Source: Diphasiastrum complanatum (taxonomy: Eukaryota; Streptophyta; Lycopodiopsida; Lycopodiales; Lycopodiaceae). Taken from it: a stretch of DNA of 64,000 nt. Both the position numbers and the translations under genes were made by a program. Under the pieces are notes generated by a model that had not been told where the DNA came from, made no database searches, and saw nothing but the letters and a program-made list of their open reading frames with translations. The stretch covers positions 38,199,623 through 38,263,622 of the forward strand of contig CM055096.1 in NCBI GenBank assembly GCA_029204225.1, written 5' to 3'. Within the stretch, counting starts at the first letter, position 1; the number at the start of each line of letters is the position of its first letter. Positions 1-11,129 of this stretch are shown piece after piece.

Positions 1-355
1 TCTTGATCCATTTACTCGAGTATCAAGTAAATGTCCTTCAAGATCGGCTAATTGTAATGATCCATTGTTAAAGACTTCAACGACCTTATAAGGTCCCATC
101 CATCTTGTGTGCAACTTCCCAGGAAACAACATGTGTTTGTTGTCATACAAAAGCACGTAGTCTCCTCATTTAATTTTTATCTTTTTTATAGATTGATCAA
201 AAATTTCTTTTCATTTATTCTGCACTTGTTCAGTCTCGATTAATGAAAGACGATGATCTTCCTTTAGTTCGTCAAAGCCATCATCTACTCCTGGAGACTA
301 TCGTGTTCATCAATTCATTCCTCATTGCTAATGTAGAATGTTGGGACTTCTAATT

Positions 356-1096
356 CTATTGGTAATATGGGATGCATTCCATACACAAGATAATATGGAG
401 TTTGCCTAGTTGTGATCTTTTCGGCAGTTTTATATGCCCATAAAGGTCCCAATCAAAAGAATGTGCATCTGTCACTTTATTTAGAATTTTGCATAAAATT
501 CCATTTGCTCGCTCAGTAAGTCCATTCGCTTTAGGATTATATAGAGTAGTTTGACGATGTGTAATGGAAAAATATGATAGCACAGCCTCAATAGTCTGGT
601 TAAGGAAGTGGGTTTCCCTGTCACTAATGAGTTCTAAGGGACATCCATAATGTGTGATAATATTTTGGAATAAAAATTTTGCTACAGTCTTAGCATTGTT
701 TTTAACTATGGCTTTGGCCTCTACCATTTTGGTAGCATAGTCCGTTGCAACAAGAATATAATGTCGACAGGTTTTACTAGTGGTCAGTTTGATAGGCCCT
801 ACAAAGTCTATCCCCCACTTCTCAAAAGGTGCTAAGGGAATAATCGATGTAAGTGGCCAATGTGTTGCGAAGCTGGGTTTCCCCATCCTCTGGCATGCAT
901 CACATTTTTGAATAAACAGTTTGATATCTCTATAGACGGTAGGCCACCAATACTTAGCATTAAGGATCTTTCTTGTAGTATTTTTAAGAGCATAGTGACC
1001 CCCCAAATCTTCTTCATGAAGTGCACGTATTACAGTGACGGTTTTGGTGGGTTCTAAACAATGACAAAGATTATCATCGGCTCCTAATTTATACAA
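356..1096 (-). pseudogene. Ty3/gypsy integrase fragment
   Basis: A 246-residue open stretch covering the integrase core, which would insert element cDNA into the genome. An HHCC zinc-binding module is visible at about residues 27-68 (H27, H34, C65, C68). The catalytic triad is complete: D97 in GIDFVGP, D159 in ISDRETHF and E195 in NGLTERAN, with the 60/35 spacing typical of retroelement integrases. Downstream the frame is lost after about residue 220, although homology continues in other frames to position 1. Upstream the RNase H is also broken. This is part of a larger decayed polyprotein, so the methionine at 1096 is not a biological start. Confidence 0.85.
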
Positions 1097-1099
1097 TAT

Positions 1100-1573
1100 T
1101 TCATTTATAATCGTATAAGGTCCTATAAAAAGTTAATAATATCCATGTAAATTGATGATTCCAATTGGATGCGCATTATATGTTCATCCAAAAATTCATC
1201 AAAAATAGGATCAAATTGATTTTTTATTTGGAGGCGTGACATATAATTAGCATTTTCATGATCCTTGTCTCTCTTTAACTCTACTTCAAATTGAATTCAT
1301 CTAATAACAATACCCATCTAGCTACTCTACATGAAAGATCAGGTTTATTCACTAAATGTTTCAATGCATAGTGATCTACATGAAAAACAAAAGGGTATCC
1401 TAAAAATAATGTCCAAATTTCTTAACTGAATAAATCATTCCTAATGCTTTATGCTCTATAGTGGAATAATTCTTTTTTGATGCTGCTAGTTGTCTACCAG
1501 CATAATAAATTGGGTAATCTATATTTTGGTCATCTTTTTGACTAAGTACTACACCTATTGCAAATGATGATGT
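1100..1573 (-). pseudogene. Ty3/gypsy RNase H remnant
   Basis: Minus-strand translation shows RNase H similarity in pieces: GVVLSQK near the right end, then YAGRQLAASKKNYSTIEHKA, then a stretch resembling the HVDHYALKHL (DHxxL) motif. Stops and frame changes interrupt it below about 1300. It precedes the integrase of the same element and is truncated at 1573. Confidence 0.75.
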
Positions 1574-2342
1574 TGTTGGGGGATGAAGTGATGAGACGAC
1601 GACAACGGAATGAATGAAGTTTCAACCGACAGGAGAAAAATGATGAAACAAAATGATGACTACGATTAACAAGAACGTGGATTCACTACAAGAAAAGGTG
1701 GCAAAAATTGCGGAAATTTTTGTAATTTTTGCCATTTTTTGCCAAAAAAATTGCGGAAACGGATTCCGCAATTTTCTTGGCAAATCCGCAATTTCGGTCC
1801 CGCAATTTTTTTGGCTAATTTTCCACAATATTTACGGCTAAATTAACAATAAAAAAATTGCGGAAACCCACCCACAATTTTTTAACATAATAAATGCGGA
1901 ATCCGTTTCCACAATTTGTTTGGCTGATATTTTTTGCTAGATTTTTTGGACAAAAATTGTCAAAAAAATTGCAAAAATTCATTTCCACAATTGTTGTGGC
2001 AAAAATTGCGAATATTTTTCCGCAATTTTATGTGCAAAAATTGCAAAAAAAAAATGCGAAAATTCATTTTCGTAATTTTTTTCAAAATAGTGTCAAAAAT
2101 TCTGTGGAAAATAAATTCGCAATAGAATATAAATTGCGAATTTATTTTTCGCAATTTTTAACTTTCGTTGTCATTTGTTCACCTGTAAGTGATCGTAAGT
2201 GATAACTTACGAGATTTGATGGTTCCCTACATGTTGCGGTTTGGACTTTACGTGTATTTCTACAAACTGTTTGAGAGAGCGATTTCTTTGAGAGATGAAG
2301 GAGGGCGAAATGAACGAGTAGGAGTAAGATTAAACTCCAACA
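1574..2342 (-). repeat. Copia 3' LTR, interrupted by a CACTA element
   Basis: LTR bounded by TGTTGG (1574) and CCAACA (2342), a 6-bp inverted repeat of the canonical TG...CA kind. A polypurine tract lies immediately inside it (2343-2354, read on minus), and the RT of the same minus-strand copia element lies beyond. The CACTA insertion from 1684 makes up most of its length. The five bases left of it, gatgt (1569-1573), should be the target duplication; its partner was not found in the window. Confidence 0.7.
1684..2195. mobile_element. CACTA (En/Spm-type) short non-autonomous DNA transposon
   Basis: Starts with CACTACAAGAAAA, the classic plant CACTA terminus, after the trinucleotide att. The following 480 bp are a dense array of short subterminal repeats in both orientations built on AAAATTGCGGAA and TTCCGCAATTTT. 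CACTA transposases bind such arrays. No transposase is encoded. The expected 3' end (TTGTAGTG plus att) is not clean; tgtaagtg near 2188-2195 may be a decayed version, so the right boundary is approximate. ORFs predicted here are products of the repeats. Confidence 0.7.
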
Positions 2343-2354
2343 CTCTCCCTTAAG
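2343..2354 (-). promoter_or_regulatory. Polypurine tract of the minus-strand copia element
   Basis: On minus the sequence is CTTAAGGGAGAG directly before the LTR start TGTTGG. This is the position and composition of the plus-strand primer of LTR retrotransposons. Confidence 0.7.
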
Positions 2355-2509
2355 CTTACTGCTACGAATCTGAATTCAAATTGAGATTTAACAATCCTAC
2401 TAACGTGGAATGTTTTTCTCTTGACAATGATTTTCAACATACTGTCTGTGTGACAGTAACTTAGTACAATATCTTCGTTCCTCAGAATTCATTGCAGAGC
2501 TTTCCAGTG

Positions 2510-3108
2510 CTATAAGCCTGGATTGGACATGTATTGTGAAAATGTGCTCACTATATATGCTAGATCAGGTCGTGTGTAGATCATAGAGTACATTGTAAAA
2601 CCTATGACAGACTGATAAGGATACTTGCACATTTCTTGCTGATCTGCCTGAGTTCTGGGACACATGTCTTTGGACAGCTTGGATCCTGGATCCATAGGTG
2701 TGTCTATGGGCATGCAGTCCTCCATGCCATATCTGCGAAGTACGTTGATTAAGTAGGGCCTTTGGCTTATCATAATCCTTCTGCTTGCGCGATCTTTGTG
2801 AATCTCCATACCGAGTAGATAATGGACTGGGCCTAAATCAGTCATCTCAAATTTTGATGAAAGTAAAAATTTGGTTTCTTGTAATAACTTATTTGAGTTG
2901 TTGATAAGTAAGGAATCATCAGCATATAATGCTATTATAACATGACTTGACCCTTTTCGATTGAGATACACATTGGAGTTTGTGGAGCATAAAGTGAAGT
3001 TATGCTGCAACAAGAAGTGATTTATCCTATCATACTAGGCCCTCGGAGCTTGCTTCAGACCATATAATGCCTTATGCAATTTACATACCAAATGCTCTTT
3101 GCCTTGAG
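2510..3108 (-). pseudogene. Copia reverse transcriptase, C-terminal part
   Basis: Minus-strand copia RT. From the right it begins with the ALYGLKQAPRA region (just outside the continuous frame), then ALYADDSLLI carrying the YxDD catalytic motif, then FEMTDLGPVHYLLGMEI and TRPDLAYIVS, all standard copia RT landmarks. It stops after MSNPGL near 2510, and the RNase H that should follow is missing before the polypurine tract, so there is an internal deletion at about 2355-2510. The N-terminal half of this RT lies at 7584-7960, separated by the inserted element 3114-7578; the two halves join exactly at the 5-bp duplication ggacg. Confidence 0.85.
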
Positions 3109-3113
3109 GGACG

Positions 3114-4099
3114 TGTTGGGGATGTGTGATGACTGATGAATTTGTCGGATTCGCGAATCAGTCACGACTCTCTTCAGCTCGGATGGAGTTCAAATGCGAT
3201 CGCTGGACACTGCCAACTGAATCACTCCTACAGTCCTCCAGAGTGTAGTTAGTCACTACTGATCTATGTTCATAAAATTAATACAACATTCAACATAGTT
3301 TCAACCAAAGTGCGAAATTCAAATGAACAATAAGAAACTCAGACATGCAATTAACAGCAGAAACATTTGCATTCGAGATCAGACACAACACGAATTGATA
3401 TGGGCGCGAAGGCTACAATATTGTCTATTGATTTTTTTTCTCTGATTCTTTGAGCACTATGTGCATAACCACTCAATGCATTGGCGTGAGAGAAACGCGG
3501 TTCTCTCACGAGTAATCGTCTCGCTTTACTAGCGGACAGTTGGATCTTCTGATCCTAGACAGAATTGTCTTCGCACGCAGGCGGACAAGTATTATGTATT
3601 TTTTGTCTTGATTGCTTACTAGCATCAGACTATAACATTACACTATATGTGTATTTTATTGATCTATATGTCAAGTATCATCCAGTAAGTATGGTCTCTC
3701 TATGTAAATCTAAGATTAGAGTGATTAAGCAACTAGTCAGGGAGTTACAAGAGTGGCAGATTAGCCACAACCTAAAGTGTATCTGTTGACGTCATACCAT
3801 CATATCAGATATATGTACTTATGGGTACTTGCATGATCTTACTTGGTACTCTTTGGAACGTGAGGGAAAAACGAGTTTCGTTTTTGCTCGTATGCCTTTC
3901 TCTCGTACTGGACTACAAAGGAATCTCGTTCATGGATCTTTTGTGTTCGTGAATCGTTCGTCTTTGTCTCCTTTGACTTTCATGTTCGTGAAACCTTTCG
4001 TGCTTTGTGTCTCTAGATCTTTGAGTTCGCGAATGTCTTCGTCGGGCTGAGGACTGAAAGCTAGCAAGGCTTTGTAGTTGGAAACATTTCGTTTCTGTA
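3114..4099 (-). repeat. Copia 3' LTR (left copy)
   Basis: About 986 bp, starting tgttggggatg and ending near tttctgta at 4099, where the expected CA is mutated. It is a direct repeat of 6581-7578, including shared stretches such as gatgtgtgatgactgatg. A third copy is at 18286-19378. Short ORFs inside it are incidental. Confidence 0.88.
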
Positions 4100-5916
4100 G
4101 GAAAGTATTCTGAAATCGTATCTTTGAGAGAAACCCTTCGGTCTTGTCTTGTATTTCGTGATGTTTCCATCTGGTCTGCATTTGAGTTTGAAAACCCATT
4201 TGCATTTGACAGTCTTGCGCTTATGCGGTAATGGCTCCAACGTCCATACCTGGTTCTTCCTCATGGACTCCATCTCTTCGTTCATGGCTTGGATCCATCT
4301 GTCCTCTTTTGGACCTTCAATCGCCTCCTTGAAAGTCTGTGGTTTGCCACTGAATCCGCAAAACTCTTCTGATGTGGAAGCTGAGCTACTTGGCACATAT
4401 CTTGTTGGCGCTCTTCGTGGTCTTGGCGACCTTCTGGGAGATCCTCCTGAAATAGCTATGTCTTTGCCCTTGTCTGCTCTGCTCGGTCCGGAACCATCTT
4501 GGTTTACAGGAACTATCGTGGCAGGTTGTCTCTCGAATTTTTCTTTATCAGATTCGTCGCTTGAATGGGAGATGACTAAAAAATCTTTGTTTTCGTGTTC
4601 GTCTGCTGCTCCCTTTGTCACTAGCGACAAGTCATAGTACTGTCTCTCCAGAACTTTGTAGCTGACAGGATCGTCATTGGCCATTGTCTTGCTCTCATCG
4701 AATCTAACATCTCTCACTATTTTCACAGTGTTCATGTCTGGCATGTAGATTTTGTAGTATGACAAATTGTTGTCATAACCTACTAGACATCTCTGTTCGG
4801 CTTTCTCATCAAGCTTCTTTCAAAGCTTATCAGGAATATGTGCATATGCTGCACAGCCAAAGACTCTGATGTGAGACAAGTTGGGCTTTCTACTCCACCA
4901 TAGCTCATGTGGTGTCGTGTGAGGAGCACCAGACTTACTTGTCCTATTCTGGATGTATGCGACTGTAGCTACTGCTTCAGCCCATAGTGCAAAAGTTAGT
5001 GAAGCGATTCGAGATATATTTGCCACCTCGATTTGTTCTAATCTGCTTCACCTTGCTGCCTGTACATCTCTCTGCCCAATTCACATATTCTGTGAATTTA
5101 TCGAGCACTTCAGATTTATTCTGAGTAAAGTACACTCTAGCAAATTTGCTATAATCATCAATGAAGGTTATATAATATTTCGAACCTCCTACTGAGATCA
5201 CGTTGAATGGTCCATAGATGTCAGAATACACTAGCTCCAAAATCTTTGTCGTTCTGTAGGAGTCTTTGACGAATGGAGTGCACGACATCTTGCCTTTCAA
5301 ACATGCATCACAGGTGGTCGAGCTGGTTGCATTCGAGATCTTGACCCCTGTTATCACTCCATGATGACTTGCCTAGTAAAGTGCCATTGAGTTCATGTGG
5401 CAGAGTCTTCTATGCCACAAAGTGTCTGGCGAGTCGTCATGAGTCTGATGCACCTGATCTTCAGGTAGGCATACCTTTAGATGATATAGGTTACCTTTCC
5501 TTCTGCCTTGAGCGATGAGAGTACTGGTACTAACGTCAATCACGTTGCATGCTTCATTAGAAAACGTCACACGCATCCCTGCATCTGCTATTCTTACTAC
5601 AGAGAGCAAGTCTTGTTGCAGAGTAGGCACGAACAGAACGTCTTCGAGTTGTCTATCTCTGTCATTGGTGTTGAGCCATAGTGAACATCTCACGCAGGTC
5701 TTCTTGTCTATATCTTGTTGTTTCGACTCCCTTTGGTCTTCCAGTTGCTCTTGCTGGGCCCCTCTGCTTGCTGGTCACGATCCTGCCTCTAATTCGACTC
5801 CCTCTTAGGCTTGAATTGTTTCTTGGATTTTTATCTGTTGCCATAGAGGGCTTGGTTAGAACCATCCTTGTGATCAAGGTGTTCTCTGGCCTCGACTTCC
5901 TCTTGAATATCAACAA
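4100..5916 (-). pseudogene. Copia pol remnant (pre-integrase, integrase, start of RT)
   Basis: Minus-strand pieces in several frames. 5916-5662 is a basic gag C-terminal region without a recognisable CCHC knuckle. 5693-5373 is the GAG-pre-integrase domain (LWHRRLCHM). 5357-4977 is the integrase core with D1 in YSDIYGPF, but the second catalytic aspartate is Asn (RTNRGGKY). The segment with the catalytic glutamate is deleted at about 5000. 5026-4820 and 4765-4100 give the integrase C-terminal part and the RT N-terminus, up to KGFSQRYDF, which runs directly into LTR sequence. RT catalytic region, RNase H and polypurine tract are absent. It encodes no working enzyme. Confidence 0.85.
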
Positions 5917-6007
5917 TCACCTTTTTGAGGTTCATGGTAGGATCTTTCGCGAGCAAGGTTCATGTCATCTGGAAAGATCTGGGTAAGGCTCTCAACAGGT
6001 ATGTGAG

Positions 6008-6463
6008 CTACTTCTCAGCTGACACTACATTCTTTGCTCCAGAGTTATGTAGTGATAGAAACAGATCCTTCATCTTTCTTACAAAAGAGGTGAGGCCTTT
6101 TCCATCCCACTGTAGATTTGTCACCTGATCTTCCAGCATCATGATCTTACCTCTTAGTTTTGTCGGAAATCTGGTGAGTAATGCATCCCACATCTCCTTG
6201 GCCTTGGAGAGTGTAGCCAGGTCAAGTGTGAGACTATCTTTGATGGAAGATGATAGCAAGGCTACTGCCTTGTCATTTTTCTCCCTCCATTTGCGTAGCT
6301 CCTTGTCTGTTGTTGTAGGCATTTCTTCTGTGCCATCCACCCAGAGAAAGAGTCCTTCACCCTTGAGTATCAAAGATGTCTTAACTTTCCAGGCTAGAAA
6401 GTTAGATCCTAAAGAATCAAGTATCGTGCAGATCTTGCTTTGCATGCTGCTGATTGAAGCCAT
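6008..6463 (-). pseudogene. Copia gag (UBN2-type capsid region)
   Basis: A 151-residue open frame from ATG at 6463, about 105 bp inside the primer-binding site, matching the usual gag start. It has the pattern of the copia gag family (gag-polypeptide / UBN2): NFLAWKVKTSLILKG near the start, then ALLSSSIKDSLTLDL, AKEMWDALLTRF and MMLEDQVTNLQW. It is the best preserved coding segment of this defective element. Its reading frame ends at 6008, where the zinc knuckle and protease of an intact element would follow but are deleted. Gag would form the cytoplasmic particle that packages the RNA. Confidence 0.82.
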
Positions 6464-6567
6464 TGCTTCTTGAAGTCTGTTTCCTTGTTGATGGTTGATT
6501 GTCTAAATGTTTGGCCTCTTGGATCTGATAGCTTTTTTTTTGGCTATGTCAGAATTTGACAGGGTGC

Positions 6568-6579
6568 GCTCTGATACCA
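6568..6579 (-). promoter_or_regulatory. Primer-binding site, initiator tRNA-Met type
   Basis: Minus strand reads TGGTATCAGAGC one base inside the 5' LTR. This is the standard complement to the 3' end of plant initiator tRNA-Met and fixes the orientation of the element. Confidence 0.9.
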
Positions 6580-6580
6580 C

Positions 6581-7578
6581 TATTGGAGATGTGTGATGAC
6601 TGATGAATTTGTCGGATTCGTGAAAGTTTTGCGAAGGCGAATCAGTCACGACTCTCTTCAACTCGGATGGAGTTCAGATGCAATCGCTGGACACTACCAA
6701 CTGAATCACTCCTACAGTCCTCCAGAGTGTAGTCACTCACTACTGATCTATGTTCTCAAAATTAATACAACATTCAACATAGTTTCAACCAAAGTGCATA
6801 ACTCAAAATGAACACGAAGAAACTCAGACACGCGATTAACAGCAGAAACATTTGCATTCGAGATCAACACGAATTGATATGTGCACGAAGGCTACAATAT
6901 TGTCTATTGATTTCTTTTCTCTGATTCTTTGAGCACTATGTGCATACCCACACAATGCATTGGCATGAGAGAAATGCGGTTCTCTCACGAGTAATCGTCT
7001 CGCTTTACTAGCGAATAGTTGGATCTTCTAATCCTAGACAGAATTGTCTTCGCACGCAGGCAGACAAGTATTCTGTATTTTTCATCTTGATTACTTACTA
7101 GCATCAGAATATTACATTACACTGTACGTGTATTCTGTTGATCTATATGTCAAGTATCATCCAATAAGTATGGTTGCTCTATGTAAATCTAAGATTAGAG
7201 TGATTAAGCAACTAGTCAAGGAGTTACAAGAGTGGCAGATTAGCCATGACCTAAAGTGTATCTATTGACGCCATACCATCAGATCAGATATCTGTACTTC
7301 TGGGTACTTGCATGATCTTAGCTGGTACTCTTTGGAGCGCAAGGGCAAAACGGATTTTGTTTTTGCTCGTATGCCTTTCTCTCATATTGGACGACAAAGG
7401 AATCTTGTTCATGGATCTTTCGTGTTCACGAATCGTTCGTCTTCGTCTCCTTTGACTTTCGTGTTCGCGAAACCTTTCGTGCTTCGTGTCTCTAGATCTT
7501 TGAGTTCGCGAATGTCTTCATCAAGTTGAGGGCTGAAATCTAGCAAGGCTTTGTAGTTGGAAACATTTTGTTTCTTCA
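6581..7578 (-). repeat. Copia 5' LTR (right copy)
   Basis: About 998 bp, from tattggagatg to tttcttca. Direct-repeat partner of 3114-4099. Followed by the ggacg duplication at 7579-7583. Confidence 0.88.
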
Positions 7579-7583
7579 GGACG

Positions 7584-8060
7584 TAACTTTCTGGTTGATA
7601 GATGAATATGTCTTTTTGTATGTCTCCGTGAAGGAATGTTGTCTGGACATCCACCATCTAATGAATATCCATATGCTCTGCAGTAGCTATAGCCAGCAAG
7701 GTGCGAATAGATTGATGCTTTACCACTGGACTAAAGGTCTCAGTATAATCTATTCCATAAACTTGCTCAAATTCTTTAACCACTAGTCGAGCGTTCCATT
7801 TGGATATTGATCCATCCAGCTTAAGCTTTAGCTTGAAGATCCACTTAGAGTCAATAGGCTTTGTACCTGTAAGAGGACTAACAAGACTCCAGATCTTGTT
7901 CTTCATTAGAGAATGATACTCAGCATCCATGGCAGCCTTCCATTTGTCTACATTGGGCATTTACAGTGCTTCTGCTACAGAGGCAGGTTCGTTATGATTG
8001 ATGAACGCCTAAGGGACAAAGCGATCAGGTTGTTGTCGTTGTCTTGTAGACCTTCGAACT
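7584..8060 (-). pseudogene. Copia reverse transcriptase, N-terminal part
   Basis: Minus-strand copia RT start: residues KWKAAMDAEYHSL and KPIDSKWIFKLKLKLDG, then VYGIDYTETFSPVVK, and VDVQTTFLHGDI at the low-coordinate end. It is cut by the insertion at 7583 and continues at 3108. To the right (7961-8060) is the spacer between integrase and RT in another frame, with a stop. It belongs to the copia element whose 3' LTR is 1574-2342. Confidence 0.85.
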
Positions 8061-8284
8061 ATAGGTGCTTGAACGGATGATATTCCTTTGGGTGAATGAA
8101 TGGGATCGTTTCAGCTTGTGGTTGAATAGTCGTGGGTCTAGGCCCATCGATGGTAAATGGAGCCGTTGGGACAAACTCTTGCATGTCAATGCCTATCGAT
8201 GGAAAATGGAGCTGCTATCTCTTGTTTTAGCGATATTTTTTGAATTTTTTGTTGCAAGAGATTCTTGAATTGGTTTATGTGATT
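8061..8284. other. Unassigned junction segment between RT spacer and gag
   Basis: No recognisable domain. It joins the RT-side spacer to a gag domain on the same strand, which means most of gag-pol (knuckle, protease, integrase) is missing here, or two different copia copies were joined. It contains a short imperfect direct repeat built on cccatcgatggtaaatgga and cctatcgatggaaaatgga (near 8137 and 8191). Confidence 0.4.
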
Positions 8285-8650
8285 CTACAACAAATCACTA
8301 TTAAACATCTTGAGTGAGAAGAATTTTCTTTTGAGATGCAACTTAGAAGTCATGTACCTCACATCATATAGTGCGCTTAGATTGTCCCATACTTCTTTCA
8401 AAGTTTGAGCTTCAAATACATGGCCATTCTGTGTATCTAATATATGGAGAATGATTAGCATGAAAGCTTTACCATCATGTGATGAGTCTACTATGTCGTC
8501 TTCAAGTTTCACTTTGACACTTGTGACAACATCCCACAAATCATTGGAAATAAGCACGATCTCCATTTTAAATTTCCACAAATGATAATTGGATCCATTT
8601 AGCTTGTCAACTATAATAAAGCTAGCTTTGCTTTGTGAATCTATGTAGAA
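8285..8650 (-). pseudogene. Copia gag N-terminal fragment
   Basis: Minus-strand gag of the same type as those at 60563-60860 and 62596-62960: LWKFKMEIVLISNDLWDVV near the start, then AFMLIILHILDTQNGHV and LKEVWDNLSALYDV. The residues just upstream, toward 8650, continue the match in another frame (SKASFIIVDKLNGSNYH). It is truncated after about 100 residues. It lies about 100 bp inside a primer-binding site, which is the expected gag position. Confidence 0.8.
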
Positions 8651-8750
8651 GTTTGTCTATCGATAATCAATGACCTAAGAATGAATAATAGTATCTGATA
8701 ATATCAGGACACTAATACCATGCAATGCTTTGATTGGAAATAACATAAAT

Positions 8751-8762
8751 GCTCTAATACCA
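8751..8762 (-). promoter_or_regulatory. Primer-binding site (Met-type variant)
   Basis: Minus strand reads TGGTATTAGAGC directly adjoining the LTR that starts at 8763. It defines that LTR as a 5' LTR for the gag fragment at 8285-8650. Confidence 0.8.
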
Positions 8763-9594
<832 letters not shown>

Positions 9595-9607
9595 CTCCCT
9601 CTTCAAC

Positions 9608-11105
9608 TAGTTTTGGCATAGTTTTGACCATACTACTTCGATCCAACTTTAGAATGATCTCCATACTAGATATAGATCTACTTTCTAGGATTCTAAGTAG
9701 TTTCCATAATTGATATAGAGAATAGTGTCCACTTTGGATGCTTCATTATTTCTTACATCAATTTTACATGTCAAGATGTGACTAGAACATGAAGAACCAA
9801 ATAGAATGTAAATGAAATGATTCCTCCATATTTCAAAAATTTAACTCTCTGCAAAATTTCAGCAACCAGACAATAAATGTGAGTAATGACCATTTGCTTG
9901 CTTGTCTCCTCCAAATTTGTCCTTTCTTGATATGTCTCCACCGTAAAACTCCATGAGAGAGACTCCATCTCCATCTTGCCATAAGATATCATCAACACTT
10001 GATGACTTGGCCATGAATGAGTGACATAATGAACCTCCAATAGTTTCATTTCCATCAGCAAAACTAGCTAAGAATGCTAGTACAACTCCAACATCAAAAT
10101 GATGCAAACCAATGTACCTAGTTTTACCATATCTTGACAATTTGCACACGTCCACATGAAATAACTCAAACATGAGATAGAAGAAGTAAAATAAACTTGA
10201 ACAAAAATTTCTTGCTGCTCTTTTGACCTTACTTGAGTCTTCATACACCTACAAAAACAAATCCAAAACATCTTTGCCAAATGGCCCTCCTTTGATGCTC
10301 TTGACTAGAGCTCCAAATTGCCAGCTTTCCTTTTGTGTTGTTGAGGCCCTTTGAGATTAACCTCTTGATCTTCCACTTGACCATCAACGCCATTGACTAA
10401 GAACTCTTTCCAAAATCCATTAGTTTTCATAAAACCATGAGAACCAATATCCACTTGCATAGCATCATCTACGCAAGAAGATTCTCCAAAACATGTGAGT
10501 AAAGCAAAGTGTGTCACTTCCACTTGCTTACCTTTCTCTTGAACAAAAAAGATATCAAAGATATGAATATTTTTAGACTTGAAACTCTAGAAATACTCCC
10601 TCTCAAACATATGATCTAGATCCAACAAGATCTCATCAATGCTTGATCTCGAATTTCCACAAAGGTTAGTGAAAATAATGCCACCATCATAAATCAAAAA
10701 ATAGACTCCAAACTTTCCATCCAACATGAAGCAGAGTAGGTGAAGATGAGTATGAAACCTAATATATCCAACCTTCCTAATCTCATAACAACCCTCAAAA
10801 AGCTCACCAATGAGATCTCCCTTTCCTCGAAGAAATTGCCTCTCAATTTGCTCCATGTAGTCTTCTCCAGCCAACCTTTTGCCATTTCGATCTCTTTCCT
10901 TACCTTTTGCATGCTTGCACTTGCGATGAAGAACCATTGAAGAACCACCATTATCCTTAGCACAAAGATGAACATCTCCAAGAAGCATATTATATCTTGA
11001 CCTAGATCTAGCATAAGGAAGCTTGTTAGACTTTGCTTTAGATCCACCAATCTTATTGATGCTAAAAGGGAACTTTGGAAAGTTGAGACCAATCTCCTTT
11101 TCCAT
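9608..11105 (-). mobile_element. Internal region of a copia-related element without recognisable pol
   Basis: Lies upstream (minus sense) of the polypurine tract at 9595-9607. The part next to the tract (9608-9850) is clearly similar to 15590-15844 on plus, which precedes another polypurine tract, so the two are the same family. The rest encodes no integrase, RT or RNase H that I can see. It has minus-strand open frames at 11105-10587 (172 residues), 10523-10305 (72 residues) and pieces down to 9771, with no family resemblance I recognise. This may be a large non-autonomous derivative or an extra coding region of the family. Confidence 0.5.
10587..11105 (-). CDS. Unrecognised 172-residue ORF in a retroelement interior
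   Basis: I do not recognise this protein. The frame starts with MEKEIGLNFPKFPFSINK, has a basic stretch (KCKHAKGKERDRNGKRL at about residues 62-78), and ends acidic (EILLDLDHMFEREYF). The remainder has a hydrophobic middle (LHLLCFMLDGKFGVYFLIYD). An overlapping minus frame (11092-10694) is also open, which lowers confidence that either is coding. It lies in the interior of a copia-related element on the element's coding strand, about 1 kb upstream of its 3' end. It could be a retroelement accessory ORF or chance. Confidence 0.25.
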   Translation of the reverse strand: MEKEIGLNFPKFPFSINKIGGSKAKSNKLPYARSRSRYNMLLGDVHLCAKDNGGSSMVLHRKCKHAKGKERDRNGKRLAGEDYMEQIERQFLRGKGDLIGELFEGCYEIRKVGYIRFHTHLHLLCFMLDGKFGVYFLIYDGGIIFTNLCGNSRSSIDEILLDLDHMFEREYF

Positions 11106-11129
11106 TCCTTTGACTAGAATCTATGAAAT

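Larger units (their letters stand above)
1..1573 (-). mobile_element. Ty3/gypsy fragment, 3' half of pol
   Basis: Minus-strand remnant of a gypsy pol gene running off the left edge. Read on the minus strand it gives RNase H (1573 down to about 1125, broken by stops and a frameshift), a zinc-binding plus catalytic integrase domain (1096-356), and a decayed integrase C-terminus (355-1) with the GPY-type stretch RWMGPYKVVEVF. The order RNase H before integrase is the Ty3/gypsy order. RNase H stops abruptly at 1573, where the TG end of a copia LTR begins, so the right part was cut off by that insertion. The expected other half was not found elsewhere in the window. It is non-functional. Confidence 0.85.
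3109..7583 (-). mobile_element. Copia element with two LTRs and ggacg target duplication
   Basis: Complete insertion: ggacg (3109-3113), left LTR 3114-4099, internal region, right LTR 6581-7578, ggacg (7579-7583). Coding is on minus, so the 5' LTR is the right one. The internal region is only about 2.5 kb: gag, part of the integrase and the first residues of RT remain. The zinc knuckle, protease active site, RT, RNase H and polypurine tract are gone, so it is a deletion derivative that could only move with help. The two LTRs differ by several percent by eye, so the insertion is not very recent. It sits in the RT of another copia element. Confidence 0.9.

Noticed and set aside
4149-4637. 162-residue plus ORF
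   Set aside because: Antisense to the copia integrase C-terminal/RT start region on minus.
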